Assembly: GCA_002293375.1 (NCBI GenBank)
Contig: DBDA01000031.1
Coordinates: 42,516 to 106,515 of the forward strand
Direction of reading: 5' to 3'
From: Odoribacter sp. UBA944
GTDB taxonomy: Bacteria > Bacteroidota > Bacteroidia > Bacteroidales > Marinifilaceae
Length of the DNA stretch: 64,000 nt
The notes under the pieces were generated by a model, which was given only the letters and a program-made list of their open reading frames with translations, ran no database searches and was not told the origin of the DNA. A program made the translations under genes and the position numbers. Positions 24,309-33,089 of the stretch are shown piece by piece; position 1 is the first letter of the stretch; every line of letters starts with the position of its first letter.

Positions 24309-25592
24309 ATGGGATATTTATTTACTTCCGAATCCGTATCCGAAGGCCACCCGGACAAAGTGGCAGACCAGATCTCCGATGCCGTTCTGGACAAGATCCT
24401 CGCTTTTGACCCCGAAGCAAAGGTCGCTTGCGAAACCCTTGTAACTACCGGACAGACTGTTATTGCCGGAGAGATCAAAACAAAAACGTATGTGGACATT
24501 CCGATGGTGGCCCGCGAGGTCATCAACGAGATCGGGTACACCAAGAGCGAGTACATGTTCGACGGCAGCAGTTGCGGCGTGTTGCTGGCTGTGCACGAAC
24601 AGTCGCCCGACATCAACCGCGGAGTGGTGCGGGAAGAGCCGATGGACCAGGGTGCCGGCGACCAGGGCATGATGTTCGGGTACGCTTGCAACGAAACCGA
24701 TAACTACATGCCGCTTCCCCTGGAACTGTCGCACCTGCTGCTCTACGAACTGGCCCGGCTCCGCAAAGAGGGGCAACACATGAAGTACCTCCGCCCCGAC
24801 TCCAAGTCACAGGTAACCGTAGAGTACGGAGAGAACGGAAAACCGCAACGCATCCACACCATTGTGGTATCGACCCAGCACGATGATTTTATCCTGCCGG
24901 TGAACGAATCCTCCGAAGCCCAATTGCAGGCGGACGAAGCGATGGTGGAGTGGATCCGGAAAGACATTATCGACATCCTGCTTCCGCGGGTAAAAGCCCA
25001 ATTGCCTCCACGGGTACAGGCGCTGTTCGATAAGGATCTGATCCTCTACGTCAACCCGACGGGTAAATTTGTCATCGGCGGTCCCCACGGAGATACCGGG
25101 CTGACCGGCCGCAAGATCATAGTGGACACTTACGGTGGGAAAGGTGCACACGGCGGTGGGGCCTTTTCCGGGAAAGACCCTTCGAAGGTAGACCGTTCGG
25201 CCGCTTACGCCGCCCGCCACATTGCAAAGAACATGGTGGCCGCGGGGGTTGCAGAGGAGATGCTGATCCAGATATCTTACGCTATTGGGATAGCCTGTCC
25301 GGTAGGGATATTTGTAAATACGTACGGGACGGCGAAAGAGGGCTTGACGGATACACAGATCGCGGAAAAGATCCCCGAACTCTTTGACCTCCGGCCGAAA
25401 GCCATTGAGGAGCGCCTGAAACTGCGCAATCCGATCTACAAGGAGACGGCCAGCTACGGACACATGGGGCGTACTCCCCGCACGGTGAAAAAGGTGTTCA
25501 CGTCCAACTATTGGGATACCGTAGAAACGGAGGTAGAGCTTTTTACCTGGGAGAAATTGGATTATGTAGACGCCATCAAAAAAGCCTTTTAA
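24309..25592 (+). CDS. metK: S-adenosylmethionine synthetase
   Basis: Makes S-adenosylmethionine from ATP and methionine in the cytoplasm. It is 427 residues with the signatures EGHPDKVADQISDA (ATP), GAGDQGMMFGYA (the conserved hexapeptide region) and GGKGAHGGGAFSGKDPSKVDRSA (P-loop-like). The start at 24309 is certain. It is followed by a bidirectional terminator. Confidence 0.97.
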   Translation: MGYLFTSESVSEGHPDKVADQISDAVLDKILAFDPEAKVACETLVTTGQTVIAGEIKTKTYVDIPMVAREVINEIGYTKSEYMFDGSSCGVLLAVHEQSPDINRGVVREEPMDQGAGDQGMMFGYACNETDNYMPLPLELSHLLLYELARLRKEGQHMKYLRPDSKSQVTVEYGENGKPQRIHTIVVSTQHDDFILPVNESSEAQLQADEAMVEWIRKDIIDILLPRVKAQLPPRVQALFDKDLILYVNPTGKFVIGGPHGDTGLTGRKIIVDTYGGKGAHGGGAFSGKDPSKVDRSAAYAARHIAKNMVAAGVAEEMLIQISYAIGIACPVGIFVNTYGTAKEGLTDTQIAEKIPELFDLRPKAIEERLKLRNPIYKETASYGHMGRTPRTVKKVFTSNYWDTVETEVELFTWEKLDYVDAIKKAF

Positions 25593-25605
25593 TGAGGTTT
25601 TGAAC

Positions 25606-25639
25606 AAAAAAAGAGTTGCTGTACGGCAACTCTTTTTTT
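25606..25639. terminator. Bidirectional terminator between metK and the zinc peptidase
   Basis: A stem AAAAAAAGAGTTGC / GCAACTCTTTTTTT (7 GC-containing pairs flanked by an A/T run on both sides) with loop TGTACG lies 14 bases after metK and 21 bases after the convergent peptidase stop. The A and T tracts suit termination on both strands. Confidence 0.85.
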
Positions 25640-25660
25640 TGTTTAAAAACGGATGTCTTC

Positions 25661-26338
25661 TTAATTTCTTCTGCCCATATAGATCAGAATATAATACAAC
25701 AAAGTCGCTAAAGAGGAGAGGGCTGCGATCACATAGGTATAGGCGGCCCATTTCAAAGCGTTCTGTGCATACCCGTGGGTCTGGGAGGTGGTGATGCCGC
25801 TGGTGCGGAGCCACGAAAGCGCCCGGTGGCTGGCATCGATCTCCACCGGCAGCGTGATAAAGCTGAACAGGGTGGTGGTGGCGAACAGGATGATACCTGC
25901 CAGCAGCAACTGGGGAAATGTGTTCACGAGCAGGATTTCCGCCAACAGGATCCACTGTACCCAATGTGAGGCGAAGCTGACAACCGGCACCAGGGCCGAG
26001 CGCATTTGCAGCATGCTGTACGCTTTGGCGTGCTGCACGGCGTGCCCGCATTCGTGTGCGGCGACGGCAGCCGCAGCGATGCTGTTCCCGTTGTACACCT
26101 CCTGGCTTAAATTGATCGTGCGGTCTTTGGGATTGTAATGGTCGGTCAGGCGTCCTTGCACACTGCCGATCTTCACTCCGCTGATGCCGTTGTCCCGCAA
26201 CATTTTTTCGACTACCTCCCGCCCGGTCAGCCCGTTAGCGGTCGGGATCTTTGAATATTTTTCAAATTTACTTTTCAACTGGCTGTTGATCAACCAGCCC
26301 AAGAGCATAAAGGCAATAAAAATAACCCAGATCATCAT
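25661..26338 (-). CDS. Membrane zinc metallopeptidase (YugP-like)
   Basis: A 225-residue integral membrane protein of the neutral zinc metallopeptidase family (PF04298). It has an N-terminal membrane helix (about 1-18), a cytoplasmic segment, and the zinc motif HECGH at 95-99 preceded by SIAAAAVAA. Two to three further membrane helices follow (QWILLAEILLVNTFPQLLLAG, TYVIAALSSLATLLYYIL). The substrate is unknown; homologues are found as single genes. Confidence 0.9.
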   Translation of the reverse strand: MMIWVIFIAFMLLGWLINSQLKSKFEKYSKIPTANGLTGREVVEKMLRDNGISGVKIGSVQGRLTDHYNPKDRTINLSQEVYNGNSIAAAAVAAHECGHAVQHAKAYSMLQMRSALVPVVSFASHWVQWILLAEILLVNTFPQLLLAGIILFATTTLFSFITLPVEIDASHRALSWLRTSGITTSQTHGYAQNALKWAAYTYVIAALSSLATLLYYILIYMGRRN

Positions 26339-26531
26339 TGTTCTTTGTATTTATGGTGTTTCATTTTTCAACACACAAAGGTACAAAAATCATGCCGATC
26401 GACAAAACGAACAAAAATTGCCAAGTGTGGTGAGCGGTGTTGTTGTTTTTTCCAAATATTGTGATTATTTTGGGAACGCTTTTTCAAAACCTGAAGAAGC
26501 GGCATAGAATCATTAAAAACTATTTACAACC

Positions 26532-28688
26532 ATGAAAACCTATAGTCCGAATGAGATCAAGAACATCGCTCTCGTAGGCAGTGCCGGTTCCGGAAAAACC
26601 ACACTTGCTGAAGCGATGATGTACGAGGGCGGGGTCATCCCGCGCAGAGGTAGCGTATCTGCCAAGAACACCTCCTCCGATTACCGGCCTGTTGAGCAGG
26701 AGTACGGCTCTTCCGTTTTCCCGGCGGTATTGTACGCAGAGTGGAAAGAGCAGAAACTGAACTTTATCGATACTCCGGGGGCTGATGATTTTGTGGGGGG
26801 CGTTATCTCTGCGCTGGAAGTAGCCGACTCCGCTGTTATGGTGGTGAATGCCGTAAAAGGGGTCGAAGTAGGGACCGAGATCACGGCCCGGAACGTCAAG
26901 AAGAAAAGCAAGCCGATGATCCTCATTGTAAACCAGCTGGACCACGAAAAGGCTAATTTTGAACAGACGATGGAGCAGATCAAAGCTTCGTTCGGGCCGA
27001 AAGCGGTGCAGATCCAGTATCCGGTCAATCCGGGCACAGGTTTTAACCGGGTGGTGGATGTTCTGAAAATGGAGATGTACCAGTGGAAACCGGAAGGTGG
27101 AAAACCGGACGTACTGCCCATCCCCGCCGAGGAACGGGAGAAAGCCAACGAACTGCACAACGCTCTGGTGGAAGCGGCTGCCGAAAACGACGAAAAACTG
27201 ATGGAACTCTATTTTGAAAAAGGCAGCCTGACGGAGGACGAAATGCGTGCGGGGATCCGGGCCGGCCTGATCAAACGGGATATGTTCCCGGTCTTTTGCG
27301 TATCCGCCGAAAAAGACATGTGCGTGCGCCGTTTTATGGAGTTCCTGGTCAACGTGGCGCCCAGTGCGGCATCTATGCCGGGCCGCATTACCATAAACGG
27401 AGAATTGGTACCTTACAATGAAAAAGGCCCGCTTTCCGTTTTTGTTTTTGCGACGACGATCGAACCGCATTTGGGTGAGATCAGTTACTTCAAGGTCATG
27501 TCCGGCACCCTGAAAGAGGGGGACGACCTGAACAACATGACGAACGGGACTAAAGAGCGCTTTTCGCAGCTTTTCGCCGTCGCCGGTAAAAACCGCAACA
27601 AGGTGACGGAGTTGCGGGCCGGGGATATCGGCGCGACGGTAAAACTGAAAAACACCAAGAACGGAGATACCCTGAACGAGAAAGAGTGCGAATACAAATT
27701 TTCCGGTTTTAAATACCCGGAACCGCGCTACCGGACAGCCGTGAAGGCCGTCGACAAAAACGACGACGAAAAGGTAACCGAGGTGCTCTACCGGATGCAC
27801 GAGGAGGATCCCTCCCTGTTGGTGGAGTATTCCAAGGAGCTGAAACAGTTGATCGTATCGGGCCAGGGAGAGTTCCACCTGAATACGATGAAGTGGCGCA
27901 TGGGACACAACGACAAGCTGGAGATCGAGTTTGTAGCGCCGAAGATCCCGTACCGGGAAACCATCACCCACTACGCCCAGGCCGATTACCGCCACAAAAA
28001 ACAGTCCGGGGGTGCCGGGCAGTTCGGAGAGGTGCACATGGTAGTCGAACCGTACGAGGAGGGGATGCCGGAACCGGTTACATACAAGATCGGAGGGGTG
28101 GATACCAAGATCAGTGTCAAAGGGAAAGAGGAGCACGAGCTGCCCTGGGGCGGAAAATTACTCTTTTACAACTGCATTGTGGGCGGTGTCATCGAAGCCC
28201 GTTTTATGCCCGCTATCCTGAAAGGGATCATGGAGAAGATGGAAGAGGGTCCGTTGACAGGTTCGTATGCCCGGGACATCCGGGTGTGTGTGTACGACGG
28301 GAAAATGCACCAGGTGGACTCCAATGAAATTTCGTTCCGTTTAGCCGGGCGGCACGCTTTTAGTGAAGCGTTCAAAAAAGCCAATCCGAAGGTGCTGGAG
28401 CCGATCTACGATGTAGAGGTGCTGGTGCCGGAAGAGGACATGGGGGATGTGATGGGCGACCTGCAAACCCGCCGCGCCATGATCATGGGTATGGATACCG
28501 ACAGCGGTTTCCAGAAGATCCTGGCCAAAGTACCGTTGAAAGAGATGCAACGCTACTCCACCGCTTTGAGTTCCATTACGGGCGGCCGCGCTACCTTCTC
28601 CATGAAGTTCTCCGGTTACGAAAAAGTGCCGGCGGAGATTCAGGATGAATTGTTGAAGAGCTACAAAGAATCGGACGACGACGAATAG
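26532..28688 (+). CDS. EF-G paralogue with altered GTPase motif (EF-G2-like)
   Basis: A 718-residue translation elongation factor G homologue with all five domains. The P-loop GSAGSGKTT (16-24) is intact. Switch II, DTPGHVDF in EF-G, reads DTPGADDF (80-87): the catalytic His is Ala84. The G4 motif NKxD reads NQLD (134-137). Domains III-V are normal, with QYSKELKQLIVSGQGEFHLN-like and GGAGQFGEVHM blocks. Work on Bacteroides thetaiotaomicron described a second EF-G that supports translation without GTP hydrolysis during carbon starvation in the gut. This gene looks like its counterpart, but orthology rests on my recall. The ordinary EF-G is not in the window. Confidence 0.85.
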   Translation: MKTYSPNEIKNIALVGSAGSGKTTLAEAMMYEGGVIPRRGSVSAKNTSSDYRPVEQEYGSSVFPAVLYAEWKEQKLNFIDTPGADDFVGGVISALEVADSAVMVVNAVKGVEVGTEITARNVKKKSKPMILIVNQLDHEKANFEQTMEQIKASFGPKAVQIQYPVNPGTGFNRVVDVLKMEMYQWKPEGGKPDVLPIPAEEREKANELHNALVEAAAENDEKLMELYFEKGSLTEDEMRAGIRAGLIKRDMFPVFCVSAEKDMCVRRFMEFLVNVAPSAASMPGRITINGELVPYNEKGPLSVFVFATTIEPHLGEISYFKVMSGTLKEGDDLNNMTNGTKERFSQLFAVAGKNRNKVTELRAGDIGATVKLKNTKNGDTLNEKECEYKFSGFKYPEPRYRTAVKAVDKNDDEKVTEVLYRMHEEDPSLLVEYSKELKQLIVSGQGEFHLNTMKWRMGHNDKLEIEFVAPKIPYRETITHYAQADYRHKKQSGGAGQFGEVHMVVEPYEEGMPEPVTYKIGGVDTKISVKGKEEHELPWGGKLLFYNCIVGGVIEARFMPAILKGIMEKMEEGPLTGSYARDIRVCVYDGKMHQVDSNEISFRLAGRHAFSEAFKKANPKVLEPIYDVEVLVPEEDMGDVMGDLQTRRAMIMGMDTDSGFQKILAKVPLKEMQRYSTALSSITGGRATFSMKFSGYEKVPAEIQDELLKSYKESDDDE

Positions 28689-28773
28689 AAGTGATTTTTT
28701 CTCGTGATGAAGAGAGGGGCTGTCCTGGAGGTGAACTTGGGGGCGGCCTCTTTCGATTTATAACCAAAATGCC

Positions 28774-28781
28774 TACCTTTG
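28774..28781 (+). promoter_or_regulatory. Promoter of rsmE
   Basis: TACCTTTG matches TAnnTTTG and is 10 bases before the rsmE start, so the transcript would be leaderless or nearly so. Confidence 0.55.
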
Positions 28782-28791
28782 TCAGGTAACT

Positions 28792-29496
28792 ATGCACCTC
28801 TTTTACACACCGGACATCCAGGGCGACGCCTACACCTTGTCTGCGGACGAGTCCAAGCATTGTGTCCGGGTGTTGCGTTTGGCGGAAGGGGCGGAGGTGG
28901 TACTGGTGGACGGTGCGGGCGGCTGGTATCGCTGCACGATTGACCGGGCTGACGCAAAGGGGTGTCGGGTGCGGGTGCTGGAGAAACAGGCCGGCTATGG
29001 GAAGCGTCCGTTCCGGTTGCACCTGGCGGTAGCTCCAACTAAAAACAGCGACCGGACGGAGTGGATGCTGGAGAAGTGTACTGAGATTGGAACGGACAGG
29101 TTTACCTTGCTCCGTACGGCCCGTTCGGAGCGGAAAACGGTCAACGACGAGCGCCTGGAAAAGGTGATCATTGCAGCGATGAAACAGTCCCTGAAAGCTT
29201 ATAAGCCGGAGTGGAACGGGATGACAGACTTCCGGGAGATCGTCCGGAAGGGTTCCGAACCCCGGAAATTCATTGCTCATTGCGGCGAAGGCGAAAAAGC
29301 CCGGTTGGAAGAGGTCTACGCTCCGGGAGAGGATGCATTGATCCTGATCGGGCCGGAAGGGGACTTCTCCCCGGAAGAGATCGCTTTGGCGACAGAAGCC
29401 GGTTTTATTCCCATTACGTTGGGAGAAAGCCGGTTGCGTACAGAGACGGCGGGTATTGTAGCCTGTCACAGTATCCATTTTTTAAACAAACGGTAA
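28792..29496 (+). CDS. rsmE: 16S rRNA m3U1498 methyltransferase
   Basis: RsmE methylates N3 of U1498 in 16S rRNA with SAM. At 234 residues it has the PUA-like N-domain (HCVRVLRLAEG) and the SPOUT C-domain with LILIGPEGDFSPEEI and LGESRLRTETAGIVAC, the deep-knot SAM-binding motifs. It is followed after six bases by the DUF4159 gene, so the two are an operon. Confidence 0.93.
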   Translation: MHLFYTPDIQGDAYTLSADESKHCVRVLRLAEGAEVVLVDGAGGWYRCTIDRADAKGCRVRVLEKQAGYGKRPFRLHLAVAPTKNSDRTEWMLEKCTEIGTDRFTLLRTARSERKTVNDERLEKVIIAAMKQSLKAYKPEWNGMTDFREIVRKGSEPRKFIAHCGEGEKARLEEVYAPGEDALILIGPEGDFSPEEIALATEAGFIPITLGESRLRTETAGIVACHSIHFLNKR

Positions 29497-29502
29497 CCTA
29501 TC

Positions 29503-30171
29503 ATGGAAAATTTGCTTCGGATCGCATTGATCGTGGCGTTGTTTCTCTTTCTGCCCCGCTGGATGTGGGGACAGGAGACCAAAACCCGGATCGCATTGTT
29601 GAAATACAAGGGAGGCGGGGACTGGTATGCCAACCCGACGGCGCTTCCCAACCTGATCCGCTTTTGCAACGAGAACTTGAAAACCGGCCTGGCCCCTGAG
29701 CCGGCTACCGTGGAACCGGGCAGCCGGGAGATCTTCAACTATCCTTACCTGCACATGACCGGCCACGGAAACGTTGTGTTTACTCCGGTCGAAGCCAAAA
29801 ACCTCCGGGACTACCTGTTGGCCGGCGGTTTTTTGCACGCCGACGACAACTACGGTTTGGAACAACCTTTCCGGCGGGAATTGAAAAAGATCTTTCCGGA
29901 GGACGAATTGACGGAGTTGCCTTGGGACCACCCCATTTTCAACCAGAAATACACTTTCACCAAAGGATTGCCCAAAATCCACGAGCACGACAACAAACGG
30001 CCGCAAGCCTTCGGTATTGTAAAAGAGGGGCGTTTGGTGGTGCTGTTTACGTATGAAACGGACCTGGGTGACGGCTGGGAAGATCCGGAGGTACATAACG
30101 ATCCGGAAACCAAACGGTTGGATGCCTTGCGAATGGGAGCTAATATCATCTCTTACATCTTCCGGAACTGA
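29503..30171 (+). CDS. Exported DUF4159 family protein
   Basis: A 222-residue exported protein with a signal peptide (MENLLRIALIVALFLFLPRW, cleavage around MWGQ). The rest matches the DUF4159 family: LLKYKGGGDWYANPTALPNLIRFCNE, LHMTGHGNVVFTPVEAKNLRDYLLAGGFLHADDNYG and LFTYETDLGDGWEDPEVHNDP. Conserved Asp pairs and His in the second block resemble a glutamine-amidotransferase-like pocket, but no catalytic activity is established. It is co-transcribed with rsmE. Confidence 0.85.
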   Translation: MENLLRIALIVALFLFLPRWMWGQETKTRIALLKYKGGGDWYANPTALPNLIRFCNENLKTGLAPEPATVEPGSREIFNYPYLHMTGHGNVVFTPVEAKNLRDYLLAGGFLHADDNYGLEQPFRRELKKIFPEDELTELPWDHPIFNQKYTFTKGLPKIHEHDNKRPQAFGIVKEGRLVVLFTYETDLGDGWEDPEVHNDPETKRLDALRMGANIISYIFRN

Positions 30172-30306
30172 TGTGTCTTTTTGTCGCAAAAGCAAGGCGA
30201 TATGGCGACAAATTGACGGGGAATCTGTAAAAATTACCTTGAAACCTTTCAGAATGTGAATCGGTATACCCTTTGTGTTTTACCGGATCAGAAAGGAGAT
30301 TTAATT

Positions 30307-32898
30307 ATGCAAACAGACAACTATACCATCAAATCGCAGGAGGCCTTGCAGAAAGCGGTGCAGCTTGCACAATCCGGCGGACAACAGGCTATTGAAACCG
30401 GACATTTGCTGAAAGCCCTGCTGGAGGTCGGCGAGAATGTTACGAAGTTTATTTTCAACAAATTGGGGGTGAATACTCCGGCCCTCTCGGCGGCGTTGGA
30501 GCGGATTGTGGACGGGTACCCGAAAGTATCGGGGGGGGGAGCCTACCTCTCGCGGGAGAGCAACAAGGCGCTGGAAAAAGCAGCCCGGTTCGCCGGGGAA
30601 ATGGGAGACCAGTATGTCTCCCTGGAACACATCCTGCTGGGATTGCTGGAAGAGAAGGATCCGGTGTCGCAACTGCTGAAGGACAGCGGCATGACGGAGA
30701 AAGATACCAAAGCTGCGATTGCGGAACTCCGCAAAGGATCGAAAGTAAACTCGCAATCGGCGGAAGATACTTACGACTCCCTCGGCCGTTACGCGATTAA
30801 TCTGAACGAAAGGGCCCGGAACGGAAAATTGGACCCGGTCATCGGGCGGGACGACGAGATCCGGCGGGTGTTGCAGATCCTGTCGCGCCGCACCAAAAAC
30901 AACCCCATCCTGATCGGGGAGCCGGGCGTCGGTAAGACGGCGATAGCCGAAGGGCTGGCGCAACGGATCGTCAACGGGGATGTTCCCTCCAACCTGACCT
31001 CTAAAAACATCTACTCTCTGGATATGGGCGCTCTGATCGCCGGGGCGAAATATAAGGGGGAGTTTGAAGAGCGGTTGAAATCGGTGGTGAATGAGGTGAT
31101 CGCTTCCGATGGCGAGATCATCCTGTTTATCGACGAAATCCACACACTGGTAGGCGCCGGGAAATCGGACGGGGCGATGGATGCCGCCAACATCCTGAAA
31201 CCTGCGCTGGCCCGGGGCGATCTGCGGGCGATCGGGGCGACCACCCTGAACGAATACCAGAAGTATTTTGAACAGGACAAGGCTTTGGAGCGCCGTTTCC
31301 AGAAGGTGATGATCGAAGAGCCCGACGTTATGAGTGCCATCAGCATCATGCGGGGATTGAAGGAGCGGTACGAGAACCACCACAAAGTGCAGATCACGGA
31401 CGATGCGATCATTGCTTCCGTGGAGCTGTCCCACCGCTACATCTCCGACCGTTACCTGCCGGACAAGGCGATCGACCTGGTGGACGAAGCGGCGGCCCGC
31501 CTCCGGATGGAGATGAACTCCGTGCCGGAGGAGATCGACGAATTGGACCGGAAGATCATGCAGTTGCAGATCGAGCAGGAGGCGCTGAAACGGGAGGGGA
31601 AGAGTAAAAAGTTGGAAGACATCAAAGAGGAGTTGGCCAATTTGACCGAAGAACGGACTCGGTTGCGCGCCCGGTGGGAGTCCGAACGTTCGCTGATCGA
31701 CGAGATCCAGAAAAACAAGGACGCCATTGAGCAGTATAAATTTGAAGCTGCCCGGGCAGAACGGGACGGGGATTATGGTAAGGTAGCCGAGTTGCGCTAC
31801 GGAAAAGTTAAAGCAGCGGAAGAGCAAATTGAAAAATTGACGGAGAAACTGGCGGAACGCAAGAACGGGGAGTCTCTGCTCCGGGAGGAGGTAACGGCTG
31901 ACGACATTGCTACGGTGGTTTCCAAGTGGACGGGTATCCCGGTGAGCCGGATGATGCAGAGTGAACGGGAGAAGTTGCTTACGTTGGAACAGGAGCTACA
32001 CAAACGGGTTGTGGGGCAGGAGGTGGCCATTGCGGCGCTGGCGGATGCGGTGCGGAGGAACCGGGCCGGTTTGCAGGATGCCAAACGGCCCATCGGCTCC
32101 TTTATTTTCCTCGGTACGACCGGGGTCGGTAAGACTGAATTGGCTAAGGCGTTGGCGGAGTTTCTGTTCGACGACGAGGGGCAGATGACCCGGATCGATA
32201 TGTCGGAGTACCAGGAACGCCATTCGGTTTCCCGCCTGATCGGCGCGCCTCCGGGCTATGTGGGGTACGACGAAGGGGGGCAGTTGACGGAAGCGGTGCG
32301 CCGGAAACCCTATTCGGTCATTCTGCTGGACGAGATTGAGAAGGCGCACCCCGATGTGTTCAACATCCTGCTTCAGGTGTTGGACGATGGGCGGCTCACC
32401 GACAACAAAGGCCGGGTGGTCGATTTTAAGAACACCCTTATCATCATGACCTCCAACATCGGCGCTCACCTGATACAGGAGCAATTGAAGGAGTTGAACG
32501 ACAAGAACCGGGAGGAGTTATTGGACAAGACCAATGCGGAGGTGTTTGAGTTGTTGAAACAGACCATCCGCCCGGAGTTCCTGAACCGGATCGACGAGAT
32601 CATCATGTTTACGCCTTTGCAGAAAGGGGAAATCGTGGAGATTGTCCGCCTGCAGGTCAATGGGGTGAACAAGATGCTGGCAGCCAACGGGATTGTGTTG
32701 GAGGTGACCGACAAGGCGGTGGAGTGGATCGCCGGAGAGGGCTTCGATCCGCAATTCGGCGCCCGTCCGGTCAAGCGGGTCATTCAGCGCAACCTGCTGA
32801 ACGACCTTTCCAAACAGATCCTTGCCGAAAAGGTCTCCCGCGACAGTCACATTCTTGTGGATGTGGAGGACGGGCAGTTGGTTTTTCGAAACAAGTAA
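30307..32898 (+). CDS. clpB: Disaggregase chaperone ClpB
   Basis: A hexameric AAA+ chaperone that rescues aggregated proteins together with DnaK. It has 863 residues: an N-domain (Clp repeats, about 1-145), AAA1 with GEPGVGKT (204-211) and LFIDEIHTLVGAG, a long coiled-coil middle domain (about 400-525), and AAA2 with GTTGVGKTE and VILLDEIEKAH. The start is the ATG at 30307, preceded by AAAGGAGA, one of the few clear ribosome sites in this window; an upstream extension of 17 codons is unlikely. A TACCCTTTG about 30 bases upstream has one base too many to fit the -7 consensus. Confidence 0.97.
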   Translation: MQTDNYTIKSQEALQKAVQLAQSGGQQAIETGHLLKALLEVGENVTKFIFNKLGVNTPALSAALERIVDGYPKVSGGGAYLSRESNKALEKAARFAGEMGDQYVSLEHILLGLLEEKDPVSQLLKDSGMTEKDTKAAIAELRKGSKVNSQSAEDTYDSLGRYAINLNERARNGKLDPVIGRDDEIRRVLQILSRRTKNNPILIGEPGVGKTAIAEGLAQRIVNGDVPSNLTSKNIYSLDMGALIAGAKYKGEFEERLKSVVNEVIASDGEIILFIDEIHTLVGAGKSDGAMDAANILKPALARGDLRAIGATTLNEYQKYFEQDKALERRFQKVMIEEPDVMSAISIMRGLKERYENHHKVQITDDAIIASVELSHRYISDRYLPDKAIDLVDEAAARLRMEMNSVPEEIDELDRKIMQLQIEQEALKREGKSKKLEDIKEELANLTEERTRLRARWESERSLIDEIQKNKDAIEQYKFEAARAERDGDYGKVAELRYGKVKAAEEQIEKLTEKLAERKNGESLLREEVTADDIATVVSKWTGIPVSRMMQSEREKLLTLEQELHKRVVGQEVAIAALADAVRRNRAGLQDAKRPIGSFIFLGTTGVGKTELAKALAEFLFDDEGQMTRIDMSEYQERHSVSRLIGAPPGYVGYDEGGQLTEAVRRKPYSVILLDEIEKAHPDVFNILLQVLDDGRLTDNKGRVVDFKNTLIIMTSNIGAHLIQEQLKELNDKNREELLDKTNAEVFELLKQTIRPEFLNRIDEIIMFTPLQKGEIVEIVRLQVNGVNKMLAANGIVLEVTDKAVEWIAGEGFDPQFGARPVKRVIQRNLLNDLSKQILAEKVSRDSHILVDVEDGQLVFRNK

Positions 32899-33007
32899 GG
32901 CTTTCTATCTAAAAGAATATTACTTGGGAATAGGAGTGGAGATATTACCGATAACCGTCCTTCTCTTACAGATTTTCCCAAAGTTGTAGTCCTTTTACGA
33001 CTCGATT

Positions 33008-33069
33008 TGATAATATTTGCCATCCTTTTATTACATAGAATGATGATATTTGCCGTCCTTTTATTACAT
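33008..33069 (+). repeat. Two-copy 29-bp direct repeat upstream of the second ATPase
   Basis: TGATAATATTTGCCATCCTT... at 33008-33036 is repeated with two changes at 33041-33069, four bases apart (33-bp period, about three helical turns). The repeat lies directly upstream of, and runs into, the -7 box at 33064-33071, so it could be an operator or a duplicated promoter. Confidence 0.7.
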
Positions 33070-33071
33070 TT
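33064..33071 (+). promoter_or_regulatory. Promoter of the second orphan ATPase
   Basis: TACATTTG matches TAnnTTTG, 18 bases before the start at 33090, overlapping the end of the second repeat copy. Confidence 0.55.
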
Positions 33072-33089
33072 GCAGAAAATTGATGCGCT

